A stretch of 64,000 nucleotides of DNA, taken from positions 124,001 through 188,000 of the forward strand of contig JAMFSK010000131.1 of the NCBI GenBank assembly GCA_026225235.1. Reading direction: 5' to 3'. Shown piece by piece: positions 28,287-36,421 of the stretch (its first letter is position 1; the number at the start of each line of letters is the position of its first letter). This stretch comes from Burkholderiales bacterium. GTDB taxonomy: Bacteria; Pseudomonadota; Gammaproteobacteria; Burkholderiales; Burkholderiaceae. The notes below the pieces were generated by a model that saw only the letters and a list, made by a program, of their open reading frames with translations, was not told the origin of the DNA and made no database searches. The translations under genes were made by a program, and so were the position numbers.

Positions 28287-29195
28287 TCAGGCCGCGTCCG
28301 CGCGAAACGGAACTACCTTGAAGATTTCCGCGAGCCACTGGGCGAAGATCCGCACGCGGGGCGACAAGTGGCGGTTCTGCAAATAGAGAACCGACACCGG
28401 CATGGGCGGTGGCGGAAAAGCGGGCAATACGATCTTCAACTGGCCATCGGCGAGTTCGGTGGCGATCCGATAGCGCGGCACCTGAATCAGGCCAGCGCCT
28501 GCGATCGCCGAGCTTGTGTAGAGATCGGCACCGGTCACGGAAATGGTCGACCGCATCGGTATGTCGATGACACGTCTGTCAAGGTTAAAACTCAGTGGCA
28601 CGGCTCGCCCGCTGGTGCTCGAAATGTAGTCGACCGTAAAATGGTGCCCCAGATCGGCGATGCTTCCCGGCTCCCCAAACTGCATGAGGTACGCCGGGCT
28701 GGCCACGCTCACCTGTTCCATCGATGCGACCTGCCGCCCGATCATCGACGAGTCTCGGAGAGTGCCCGCACGTAGCACGCAGTCGACGCCCTCCCGGACT
28801 AGATCGACCAGCCGGTCGTCTTCGCTGATATGCAAGCGAAGGCCCGGGTAGCGCGTCAGAAACTCGGGTAGGGCCGGCATCACGAAGTGCCGCGCCAGGG
28901 TGCCCTGCAGATTGACCGTGAGCAGCCCCTTGGGCATCGCGCCGCGAAATGCGCCATCGGCTTCTTCAACGTCGGCCAGCAGGCGCACGCACCGCTGGTA
29001 GTACGCCTCGCCATCGTGAGTGAGGCGTACCTGACGTGTCGTACGTTCGAGCAAGCGGGTGCCCAGGCGCATCTCCAAACGTTTAATGATGTTTGTGATT
29101 GTTGCCCGGGGGATGTTCAGATCGTCGGCCGCCTGTGAAAAGCTGCTGCGTTCAGCGGTCCGTACAAAGGCCTGCATTTCCTGGAATCGATCCAT
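28287..29195 (-). CDS. LysR-family transcriptional regulator
   Basis: 302-aa regulator of the CrgA/DsdC-like group common in Burkholderia. The N-terminal winged helix is MDRFQEMQAFVRTAERSSFS onward (residues 1-62), with TTRQVRLTHDGEAYYQRC as the linker. The co-inducer domain runs from about 88 to 290. It is divergent from two SDR genes, with only 126 bp between start codons, so those are its likely targets. Confidence 0.92.
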   Translation of the reverse strand: MDRFQEMQAFVRTAERSSFSQAADDLNIPRATITNIIKRLEMRLGTRLLERTTRQVRLTHDGEAYYQRCVRLLADVEEADGAFRGAMPKGLLTVNLQGTLARHFVMPALPEFLTRYPGLRLHISEDDRLVDLVREGVDCVLRAGTLRDSSMIGRQVASMEQVSVASPAYLMQFGEPGSIADLGHHFTVDYISSTSGRAVPLSFNLDRRVIDIPMRSTISVTGADLYTSSAIAGAGLIQVPRYRIATELADGQLKIVLPAFPPPPMPVSVLYLQNRHLSPRVRIFAQWLAEIFKVVPFRADAA

Positions 29196-29321
29196 GCTGT
29201 GGCGTCCCGGTCATCAATAGTTGGAGTAAATGGAATAGTGATGGGAGTTTTCCAGTAATTATCTTTCGTATCGAACAGTTCATGATCATATCCGTGTTCC
29301 ACCCCAACTACGAGGTATGTC

Positions 29322-30065
29322 ATGACTGCTGTTAAAAACTCTGGTGTTGCATTGGTGACGGGTGCGTCCCGCGGTATCGGTGCCACCATCGCGCGTCGCC
29401 TGGTTCGTGACGGCTTTGCTGTCGCGGTGAATTACGCATCGAGCCCGGCGGAAGCGGAAAAGCTCGTCGCCGAACTGGTCCAGACTGGCGGCAAGGCGGT
29501 TGCCGTGAAGGCGGACGTGTCGAACGCGGACGACGTACGCAAGATGTTCGATACGGTCGAGCAGCAGCTCGGCAAGGTCGATGTTCTGGTCAACAATGCC
29601 GGTATCCTGAAGACGATGCCGCTCGCGCAGACCACCGACGAAGTGTTTGCGCAGACGTTCGCGATCAACGTGGGCGGTGTCTTCAACACGCTGCGTGAAG
29701 CGGCAACGCGCCTGAATGACGGTGGCCGGATCATCAATCTGTCGAGCACCACTCTCGCACTGAATCTGCCGGGCTATTCGATCTACAACGGCACGAAGGC
29801 CGCGATCGAAGCGTTCTCGCGTGTGTTCGCGAAGGAGCTGCGCGGCCGCCGTATCACGGTGAATTGCGTGGCACCGGGTCCGGTGGCAACTGACCTGTTC
29901 CTGAACGGCAAGACCGAAGAACAGATCGCCCAGTTCTCGAAGATGCCGCCGCTGGAGCGCCTCGGCCAGCCGGACGATATCGCGAGTGCGGTGGCCTTCC
30001 TTGCGGGCCCGGACGGTGCGTGGGTCAACGGCCAGGCTCTGCGCGCGAACGGCGGTCTCGCGTAA
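29322..30065 (+). CDS. SDR-family oxidoreductase
   Basis: 247-aa classical short-chain dehydrogenase. TGASRGIG (13-20) binds NAD(P), VNNAG is the structural motif, S-x12-Y-x3-K (SSTTLALNLPGYSIYNGTK) the active site, and the ending VNGQALRANGGLA is typical of 3-oxoacyl-reductase-like or quinone-reducing members. It begins the operon divergent from the LysR gene; a second SDR follows 122 bp downstream. Substrate unknown. Confidence 0.9.
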   Translation: MTAVKNSGVALVTGASRGIGATIARRLVRDGFAVAVNYASSPAEAEKLVAELVQTGGKAVAVKADVSNADDVRKMFDTVEQQLGKVDVLVNNAGILKTMPLAQTTDEVFAQTFAINVGGVFNTLREAATRLNDGGRIINLSSTTLALNLPGYSIYNGTKAAIEAFSRVFAKELRGRRITVNCVAPGPVATDLFLNGKTEEQIAQFSKMPPLERLGQPDDIASAVAFLAGPDGAWVNGQALRANGGLA

Positions 30066-30187
30066 GCGCGAGGTCGTCCCGACGAACATCCTATGGCGAA
30101 TCACTCCGGGCGGCCTGGGCGGGCACTGCTGCGCCGTCGGCTGATCGCCGCTCTTGCGCTGTTTCTTTATTGAGCAGGGAGATTTCA

Positions 30188-31096
30188 ATGTCACAGATCA
30201 TTCTGGTTACCGGCGCATCGTCGGGTTTTGGCCTCATGACCGCCCGGGAGTTAGCGCAGGCGGGCCATACCGTCTACGCATCGATGCGTGAAACGCAGGG
30301 GCGCAACGCGTCTCGTGTAGCGGAGATTGCGCAATGGGCGAAGGAACAGTCGGTTGATCTGCGCACGGTCGAACTGGATGTGCAGTCTGACGCGTCGGTG
30401 GATGCCGCGATCGAGGCTATCTTGAAGGACGCTAAGGGCCTTGATGTGCTCGTCCACAACGCCGGCCACATGGTGTTCGGCCCGGCTGAAGCGTTTACGC
30501 CCGAGCAGATGATCCAGCAGTACGACGTCAACGTGCTCGGCGCGCAGCGTGTGAACCGGGCCGCCCTCCCGTATTTGCGCGAGCAGGGCAAAGGGCTGCT
30601 GGTGTGGGTGGGCTCGTCTTCGACGCGCGGCGGTACGCCGCCGTTCCTGGCACCGTACTTCGCCGCGAAGGCAGCGCTGGACGCGCTGGACGCGCTGGCT
30701 GTGTCTTACTCGACCGAACTGGCACGCTGGGGTATCGAGAGCACGATCATGGTGCCGGGCGCGTTCACCAAGGGCACCAACCACTTCGCGCATTCCGGCA
30801 AACCGGCTGATGCGAGCGTGGCAGCCGAATACGAGAATGGACCGTATGCGGGTGTCACTGACCAGGCGCTGAAGGGCCTGGCAAGGCTCGAACCGGCCGA
30901 CGCCGATCCAACCGAAGTCGCGAGAGAGATCGTCAATGTGGTGAACCTGCCGTTCGGCAAGCGTCCGTTCCGTGTGCACGTTGATCCTTCGCAAGATGGT
31001 GCGGAAGTGGTCAATGCGGTGGCGGATCGGATGCGCCGCGAGATGTACTTCGCGATTGGCTTGCAGGACCTGTTGTCGCCGAAGATCAACGGCTGA
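30188..31096 (+). CDS. SDR-family oxidoreductase (atypical/extended C-terminus)
   Basis: 302-aa short-chain dehydrogenase. TGASSGFG (8-15) and HNAGH occupy the cofactor and structural positions; the active site is in VGSSSTRGGTPPFLAPYFAAKAALD (Ser, Tyr, Lys). The C-terminal ~60 residues extend beyond a classical SDR. It starts at 30188 behind AGGGAG; the frame is open further upstream without support. It follows the first SDR and is closed by a hairpin. Function not deducible beyond NAD(P)-dependent oxidoreduction. Confidence 0.88.
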   Translation: MSQIILVTGASSGFGLMTARELAQAGHTVYASMRETQGRNASRVAEIAQWAKEQSVDLRTVELDVQSDASVDAAIEAILKDAKGLDVLVHNAGHMVFGPAEAFTPEQMIQQYDVNVLGAQRVNRAALPYLREQGKGLLVWVGSSSTRGGTPPFLAPYFAAKAALDALDALAVSYSTELARWGIESTIMVPGAFTKGTNHFAHSGKPADASVAAEYENGPYAGVTDQALKGLARLEPADADPTEVAREIVNVVNLPFGKRPFRVHVDPSQDGAEVVNAVADRMRREMYFAIGLQDLLSPKING

Positions 31097-31104
31097 TCGT
31101 CCAC

Positions 31105-31128
31105 CTATGCCGGCGCAAGCCGGCATAG
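31105..31128 (+). terminator. Hairpin after the SDR pair
   Basis: CTATGCCGGC pairs perfectly with GCCGGCATAG around a GCAA tetraloop, 8 bp after the SDR stop. There is no T-tract, so it may be an mRNA-stabilising hairpin or a weak terminator. Confidence 0.5.
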
Positions 31129-31327
31129 CTGTGTCGTTGCCTGGGTCCGCTCGTGCCCACTTCCCCGCGGCGCACAAAATTCTCCTTCATTACCCAGGTT
31201 TCAGCACCGCTTCTAGCCACTCCCACATGGATTGCCTAGCCATTGCTGCAGTCCTGAAAACACCCACTCTTCCGCAAAAACGACCCCTCTAAACGTCCTA
31301 AAACCTCAGGGTAAATACCGATCTAAA

Positions 31328-31343
31328 CATCAGACGTCTGATG
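31328..31343 (+). promoter_or_regulatory. Perfect 16-bp palindrome, candidate GntR operator
   Basis: CATCAGACGTCTGATG is an exact inverted repeat 28 bp before the GntR gene and directly upstream of a TATATT -10-like element (31344-31349). Position and symmetry suit an autoregulatory operator controlling the whole downstream sugar operon. Confidence 0.65.
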
Positions 31344-31371
31344 TATATTTCAAAAAACACAAAGGACGAAC

Positions 31372-32097
31372 GTGCACATGCGTCTGAGCGTAGAGCCGTC
31401 GATGAGCGACAAAATCCAGGATTCGCTGCTCGCGATGATCCGCGAGAAGGGCTTGAAGCCTGGGGATCAGATCCCGACGGAGATCGAGTTATGCGAATTT
31501 CTCGGTGTCGGGCGATCGAGTTTGCGCGAGGCGGTGGCGCAGATGATCTCGCACGGATTGCTCTCTCGCGTGCAGGGTCGCGGTACATTCATCAGACAAG
31601 CTTCACTGAAGTTGCAGGGAGGTCTCGATGATCTGATGTCCGTGACGGACATGATCAAGAGCGTTGGCGCGGTGCCCTCAACGAGCCGATTGCAGATCGA
31701 GCACATTGAGGCATCAGAAAGTCTGGCGGAAAAGCTGGGGCTCAAAGCAGGCGATCCGTGTGTGCGGATCGAGCGGGTCAGAAAGGCCGACGATGCGGTG
31801 GCGGCGTACTGCATCGACATTATTTCGAGGCGCTTGTTCGATGCCGCGAACTGCGACCTCGGCGAGTCGCTCTTCGCGATGTTCAACCGCGCCGGACGTC
31901 GACTCTCGCATACGCATACATCGATACAGCCGACCATTTTGACGCCACGTGACCTGCCCGAACTGGGCGACGGCTTTGGGCTGTTTCTGTTGCTGGACGA
32001 AGTGGATTTTGATCAGAGCGGCGAGCCGATTTGCTATAGCAACGACTACTACAACACGAGCATCTTCAAGTTCGACCTGGTACGCAAGCGCCGCTAA
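31372..32097 (+). CDS. GntR-family regulator with UTRA domain
   Basis: 241-aa regulator. Residues ~10-75 form the GntR winged helix (PGDQIPTEIELCEFLGVGRSSLREA); residues ~95-235 match the UTRA effector domain of HutC-type members, which bind small sugars or organic acids. A GTG at 31372 and an ATG at 31378 are both possible, with AAAGGA 5 or 11 bases upstream. It lies 39 bp before mtnK, so it is probably the first gene and repressor of the operon running to dhaL. The inducer is unknown; a phosphorylated or free 5-modified pentose is a reasonable guess. Confidence 0.88.
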   Translation: MHMRLSVEPSMSDKIQDSLLAMIREKGLKPGDQIPTEIELCEFLGVGRSSLREAVAQMISHGLLSRVQGRGTFIRQASLKLQGGLDDLMSVTDMIKSVGAVPSTSRLQIEHIEASESLAEKLGLKAGDPCVRIERVRKADDAVAAYCIDIISRRLFDAANCDLGESLFAMFNRAGRRLSHTHTSIQPTILTPRDLPELGDGFGLFLLLDEVDFDQSGEPICYSNDYYNTSIFKFDLVRKRR

Positions 32098-32136
32098 CAG
32101 TGGGCGCAGGGTCGGGTCGATCGCGGAGGGGACATC

Positions 32137-33393
32137 ATGGAATTTGCGGCGTTGAAAGCGTCGGAGCTATCCGCGTATCTGCGAGGCGTTCCTGCTGTAC
32201 ACAAGCTGCTCGGCGAGCCGGACGAACTGGATATTGTCGAAGTCGGCGACGGCAACCTGAACTACATCTACTTCGCGAGCAACGCGAAGACGCCCGAGAT
32301 GAGCGTGGTGGTCAAGCAGGCGCCGCCCTTTCTGCGGCTCGTGGGCAAGACATGGCCGTTGACCCGCGAGCGGATGGAGCGCGAGGTTGCCGCGCTCAGG
32401 CGCTTCGGTGCGCTATGCCCGGATCATGTGCCCACGGTCTATCACGCGGACAGTCAACTGTTCCTGATGGTGATGCAGCGGCTTTCGTCGCATTGCATCC
32501 TGCGCCAGGGGCTGATGGGTGGCACGATCTATCCGAAGCTTGCCGATCACCTGTCCACCTATCTCGCCCACACGCTGTTCTTCGGCTCGGATCTCTTTCT
32601 CTCTCCCGACATCAAGAAGCAGGCCGTGGCCGCCGCGGTCAACACCGAACTGTGCAGGATCACGGAAGACCTCGTGTTCACCTATCCGTTCGAGGACCAT
32701 CCGTCGAATAGCTATAGCGCCGCGTTGCCGCGTGCAGCCGTCGACCGGATACGACGTACGCCTGCGCTGCGCGTTGCAGTTGGCGAGATGAAGTGGGCAT
32801 TCATGAATCGTGCTGAAACCTTGCTTCACGGCGACTTGCACACCGGTTCGATCATGGTCAATGAAGACGAGACCTATGTGATCGATCCCGAATTCGCGTT
32901 CTACGGACCCATGGCCTTCGACATCGGCGCGATCATCGCCAACCTGCTTCTCGCGTATTTCTCGCGCGACTGGCATGGCCGCCAGGACGGTGGTTCGCCG
33001 GAAGCGTATCAGGTCTGGTTACTCGACCAGGTACGCGCGATCTGGTCTGGCTTTACGGCGAAATTCCTGTCGCTTTGGCGCGAACATGAAGGGCGCAGCA
33101 AGACACACTTCATCGGCGATGAACCGGATCGCGCATGCGCCGACGCGTTCAAGGCGCGCTTCATGCAACAGCTGTTCACGGACACGCTCGGCTTTGCGGG
33201 ATGCAAGATGATTCGGCGGATCGTGGGCATGGCGAAGGTCGCGGAGATCACACGCATTCCGGACGACTCTGCGCGCGCCGCGATCGAAGTCCGCTGCCTG
33301 CGCTGTGCGGAAACGCTATTGGTCGAGCGTGCCTCGATGACGACTGTCGATGATGTCATCGACCTCGCGTGGAAAGTTGAAGCTGCCGCATGA
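32137..33393 (+). CDS. mtnK: S-methyl-5-thioribose kinase (MtnK-like)
   Basis: 418-aa sugar kinase of the aminoglycoside-phosphotransferase fold. HGDLHTGSIM is the catalytic loop with its Asp, and DPEFAFYGPMAFDIG is the metal-binding loop diagnostic of MtnK. VEVGDGNLNYIY near residue 45 is the nucleotide loop. It phosphorylates C1 of 5-methylthioribose, or 5-deoxyribose in the related DrdK/DHAP-shunt setting. The ATG follows CGGAGGGG. The stop overlaps mtnA (ATGA). No mtnN/mtnP or later methionine-salvage genes (mtnB, mtnC, mtnD) are nearby, so this is not the classical Yang cycle. Confidence 0.92.
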   Translation: MEFAALKASELSAYLRGVPAVHKLLGEPDELDIVEVGDGNLNYIYFASNAKTPEMSVVVKQAPPFLRLVGKTWPLTRERMEREVAALRRFGALCPDHVPTVYHADSQLFLMVMQRLSSHCILRQGLMGGTIYPKLADHLSTYLAHTLFFGSDLFLSPDIKKQAVAAAVNTELCRITEDLVFTYPFEDHPSNSYSAALPRAAVDRIRRTPALRVAVGEMKWAFMNRAETLLHGDLHTGSIMVNEDETYVIDPEFAFYGPMAFDIGAIIANLLLAYFSRDWHGRQDGGSPEAYQVWLLDQVRAIWSGFTAKFLSLWREHEGRSKTHFIGDEPDRACADAFKARFMQQLFTDTLGFAGCKMIRRIVGMAKVAEITRIPDDSARAAIEVRCLRCAETLLVERASMTTVDDVIDLAWKVEAAA

Positions 33394-34517
33394 CCCATAC
33401 CCCCCTCACAACAACGCGTCCTGCCTCTGGAGCACGCATGGTTTCTACGCCGCTCATTCCGGGCCTCCCTGCAACGATCGCGTGGGAAAACGATTGCTTG
33501 TCGATTCTCGATCAGACGCGTCTGCCGCAAGAAACCGCTGTCGAGAAACTGACGACAGCCGAGGAAGTCTGGCGCGCGATTCACGAGCTTCGTGTGCGCG
33601 GTGCGCCGGCGATTGGCGTGGCGGCCGCCTATGGCCTGTGCGTGGCGATGCGCGCAAGCCTGCATTTGCCGATGTCCGAGTTTCGCGCGCGACTGGTCGC
33701 GCAGGCTGCGTATCTCGACTCCGCGCGACCCACAGCGGTCAATCTCAGCTGGAGCCTGAAGCGCATGATTCAGGCAGCGCAGGCATCGTCCGCGGGCGAT
33801 CCGACATCATTGCTGAGCGCCTTGGTGGATGAAGCGATCACGATCCATCACGAGGACCGCGCGCTTTGCGATGGCATCGGGGAACATGGTGTGGCGTTGA
33901 TCACCGAAGGCTGCGGCGTGCTGACTCACTGCAACGCGGGCGCGCTTGCCACGACCGGTCTCGGCACGGCGACCGCACCGATCTACAAGGCACACGACGC
34001 GGGCACGAGGTTCCGTGTCTATGCCGATGAAACGCGCCCGCTCTTGCAAGGCGCGCGCCTCACGGCCTACGAGTTGCAGCAGGCTGGCGTGGACGTGACG
34101 CTGATCACCGACAGCATGGCGGCCTCGATCATGGCGCAGGGACTTGTCGACCTGGTGATCGTCGGCACGGATCGTGTGGCCGCGAACGGCGATTTTGCCA
34201 ACAAGATCGGGACGTTCGGGTTAGCGATCGTCGCGCGCCATTTCGGCATTCCGTTTTATGTGGCCTGTCCGTCATCGACGCTGGACTTGCAGACGGCGAC
34301 GGGTCGCGAGATCGTGATTGAAGAACGCCGTGACGATGAGGTCACGCACCTCTACGGCCAGCGTATCGCACCTGAAAACATGAAGGTCCGCAATCCCGCG
34401 TTCGACGTCACGCCATATGAGCTCGTGACGGGATTCATTACGGAGCGTGGCATTGTAAAGCGGCCCTTCGAGCGCAATCTCGCCGCGCTGTTTGCCATGG
34501 AAGGTGACGCGGCATGA
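33390..34517 (+). CDS. mtnA: S-methyl-5-thioribose-1-phosphate isomerase (MtnA-like)
   Basis: 375-aa aldose-ketose isomerase of the eIF2B-like superfamily, converting 5-methylthioribose-1-phosphate (or 5-deoxyribose-1-phosphate) to the ribulose-1-phosphate. RGAPAIGVAAAYG is the substrate loop, the catalytic Cys is in LTHCNAGALATTGLGTA, and the catalytic Asp in VGTDRVAANGDFANKIGT. The start at 33390 overlaps the kinase stop (ATGA); an alternative ATG at 33438 has a better ribosome-binding site (TGGAG) and omits 16 non-conserved residues. The stop overlaps the aldolase start, also ATGA. Confidence 0.93.
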   Translation: MTHTPLTTTRPASGARMVSTPLIPGLPATIAWENDCLSILDQTRLPQETAVEKLTTAEEVWRAIHELRVRGAPAIGVAAAYGLCVAMRASLHLPMSEFRARLVAQAAYLDSARPTAVNLSWSLKRMIQAAQASSAGDPTSLLSALVDEAITIHHEDRALCDGIGEHGVALITEGCGVLTHCNAGALATTGLGTATAPIYKAHDAGTRFRVYADETRPLLQGARLTAYELQQAGVDVTLITDSMAASIMAQGLVDLVIVGTDRVAANGDFANKIGTFGLAIVARHFGIPFYVACPSSTLDLQTATGREIVIEERRDDEVTHLYGQRIAPENMKVRNPAFDVTPYELVTGFITERGIVKRPFERNLAALFAMEGDAA

Positions 34518-35167
34518 CCGAGCACGCACTGCGCGAGCAGATCGTCGATACCGCGCGCGAAATGGAACGTCTGGGCATCAACCAGGGCACGTCCGGCAAT
34601 GTGAGCACGCGCTGGCTCGACGGCTTCCTGATCACGCCGAGCGGCGTCCCCGCTGCGAAGTTGCAGGCAGAGTCGATTGTCTGGTTGCCGATGGACATCC
34701 AGGAGCCGTCGGCGCTGATCGACGCGGGCAGGCCTTCGTCGGAATGGCGCTTTCATCGCGACATATTGCAGTCGCGACCCGACGCGCATGCGGTGGTTCA
34801 CACGCATTCCACAGCGGCCACCGCGTTGGCCATTCATGCGCGCGACATGCCCGCGCACCACTACATGGTCGCAGCGGCGGGCGGCAACTCCATTCGCTGC
34901 GCGCCGTACGCGACCTTCGGCAGCCAGGCGCTGTCCGATCACGCCCTTGCCGCGCTAGCGGGACGAAGCGCTTGCCTGCTTGCGCATCACGGCGTGATCG
35001 CACTGGGACGCGATCTCGGGCGCGCATTGTGGCTCGCGCATGAGGTCGAGGTTTTGGCGAAACAATATCTGCTCGCGTGCCAACTCGGCACGCCTCCCGT
35101 CCTGCCCGATGAAGAGATGCAGATGGTCGTTGAAAAGTTCAGGAATTATGGTCCGAGGACACCATAG
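34514..35167 (+). CDS. Class II aldolase, probable DHAP-shunt aldolase (Ald2/DrdA type)
   Basis: 217-aa zinc-dependent aldolase of the fuculose-1-phosphate/ribulose-phosphate epimerase group. GTSGNVSTR (phosphate site), LITPSG, SEWRFHRDI, the zinc His pair in VVHTHSTA and HHGVIALG are all present. Coupled to MtnK and MtnA it should cleave a 5-substituted ribulose-1-phosphate to dihydroxyacetone phosphate plus an aldehyde (2-methylthioacetaldehyde or acetaldehyde), as Ald2 and DrdA do. A methylthioribulose-1-phosphate dehydratase (MtnB, same fold) is an alternative, but the rest of that pathway is missing here. Confidence 0.85.
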   Translation: MTEHALREQIVDTAREMERLGINQGTSGNVSTRWLDGFLITPSGVPAAKLQAESIVWLPMDIQEPSALIDAGRPSSEWRFHRDILQSRPDAHAVVHTHSTAATALAIHARDMPAHHYMVAAAGGNSIRCAPYATFGSQALSDHALAALAGRSACLLAHHGVIALGRDLGRALWLAHEVEVLAKQYLLACQLGTPPVLPDEEMQMVVEKFRNYGPRTP

Positions 35168-35248
35168 GTAAGCGGATCTTCGCTTCACACACACAGCACC
35201 TCAAACGCGTAGCACAACCGCATTAATAACTTGAAAACGGAGACAGAC

Positions 35249-36355
35249 ATGGCCTGGAATTCAGGAAGATTCGATGCATGGAGCAAGCTCGGCGCAGGAG
35301 CCGGGACGGTGGTGCTTTGCGCGGCGGCGGCGCTTGCCGGCTGTTCGAAGAGCGAAGCGCCTGCGTCGTCGGGCGCGGCTGCGAGCGATGCGGGCGCCAG
35401 TGCGCCGGCGGTGGCGAGTGCGGCTCCTGCGGCAGCGGGAGGCAAGGCGAAGATTGGTTTCTCGGTGTCCACGCTGAATAACGCCTTCTTCGTTGGCCTG
35501 AAGCTGGGTGTGGAGAAGGGCTCAAAGGACCAGGGCTTTGACCTCGTGCAGACGAATGCGAACGGCGACGCGCAGCAGCAGGTCAACGACGCGATCAACC
35601 TTCTGAGCCAGGGCATCACGGCGCTCGTGCTGAACCCGATCGACTCGAAAGCGATCATCCCCGCTGTGGAAAAAGCCAATGCGATGGGTATTCCGGTGTT
35701 CACGCTCGATCGCGGCTCGGACGGCGGCAAGGTGACTTCGTTCGTAGCGTCAGATAACGTTGCACTCGGCACCACCGCTGCAAAGTGGATCTCGGACCAA
35801 CTGAAGGCGCGCTACGGTTCGCCGAAGGGCAATGTGGTTGACCTGATCGGCCTCGTCGGCACGACGGCTGCGACGGACCGCGAAAAGGGCTTCTCCGACG
35901 AGATCGCCAAGTATCCGGACATCAAGGTAGTGGCGCGTCAGGAAGGCGGCTTCGATCAGGAGAAATCGCTCAACGCGATGACCAATATCCTGCAGAAGTA
36001 CCCGCAGATCGATGCGGTGTTCGGAGCGAACGACGACAACACGGTGGGCGCGGAAAAGGCGATCGACAACGCGAACCGCTACAAGGCGCTCGGCGACAAG
36101 GAACACATCATGGTGATCGGCGCGGACGGTACGGCGCAGGCCCTGTCGGCGATTCGCGCGGGCAAGCAGGACGCGACCATCTCGCAGAACCCGATCGAAA
36201 TGGCAGCCAAGGCGCTGAGTTTCATCACGGACTATCAGGCGAAGAAGGATGTGCCCGCGAACTATGCGTGGCCGACGCTGCTGATCGACAAGTCGAACAT
36301 CGACTCCGACGAAACGAAGAAGTACGGCCTCTGGTCGCTGCAAGTCAGCCAGTAA
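35249..36355 (+). CDS. Ribose-type ABC transporter, substrate-binding lipoprotein
   Basis: 368-aa periplasmic binding protein of the RbsB/PBP1 family. The signal has a lipobox (ALAGC), so the protein is probably tethered to the membrane, and is followed by an Ala/Ser-rich linker to about residue 65. Then comes the two-lobe sugar-binding domain (KIGFSVSTLNNAFF; NPIDSKAIIPAV; FGANDDNTVGA; VIGADGTAQAL). The start at 35249 has GGAG 6 bases upstream; a TTG at 35231 in frame is less likely. It begins the transporter part of the operon, 81 bp after the aldolase. Confidence 0.93.
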   Translation: MAWNSGRFDAWSKLGAGAGTVVLCAAAALAGCSKSEAPASSGAAASDAGASAPAVASAAPAAAGGKAKIGFSVSTLNNAFFVGLKLGVEKGSKDQGFDLVQTNANGDAQQQVNDAINLLSQGITALVLNPIDSKAIIPAVEKANAMGIPVFTLDRGSDGGKVTSFVASDNVALGTTAAKWISDQLKARYGSPKGNVVDLIGLVGTTAATDREKGFSDEIAKYPDIKVVARQEGGFDQEKSLNAMTNILQKYPQIDAVFGANDDNTVGAEKAIDNANRYKALGDKEHIMVIGADGTAQALSAIRAGKQDATISQNPIEMAAKALSFITDYQAKKDVPANYAWPTLLIDKSNIDSDETKKYGLWSLQVSQ

Positions 36356-36421
36356 TCCGTTACCCAGAACATGCGGCCCGCGCTTGCGGGCTGCATGCTT
36401 CCAGCCAGACGAGAATCGAAC

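Noticed and set aside
33513..33524. CAGACGCGTCTG palindrome in mtnA resembling the GntR operator
   Set aside because: Half-sites are spaced 2 bp wider than in the upstream palindrome and it lies within conserved coding sequence; probably chance.
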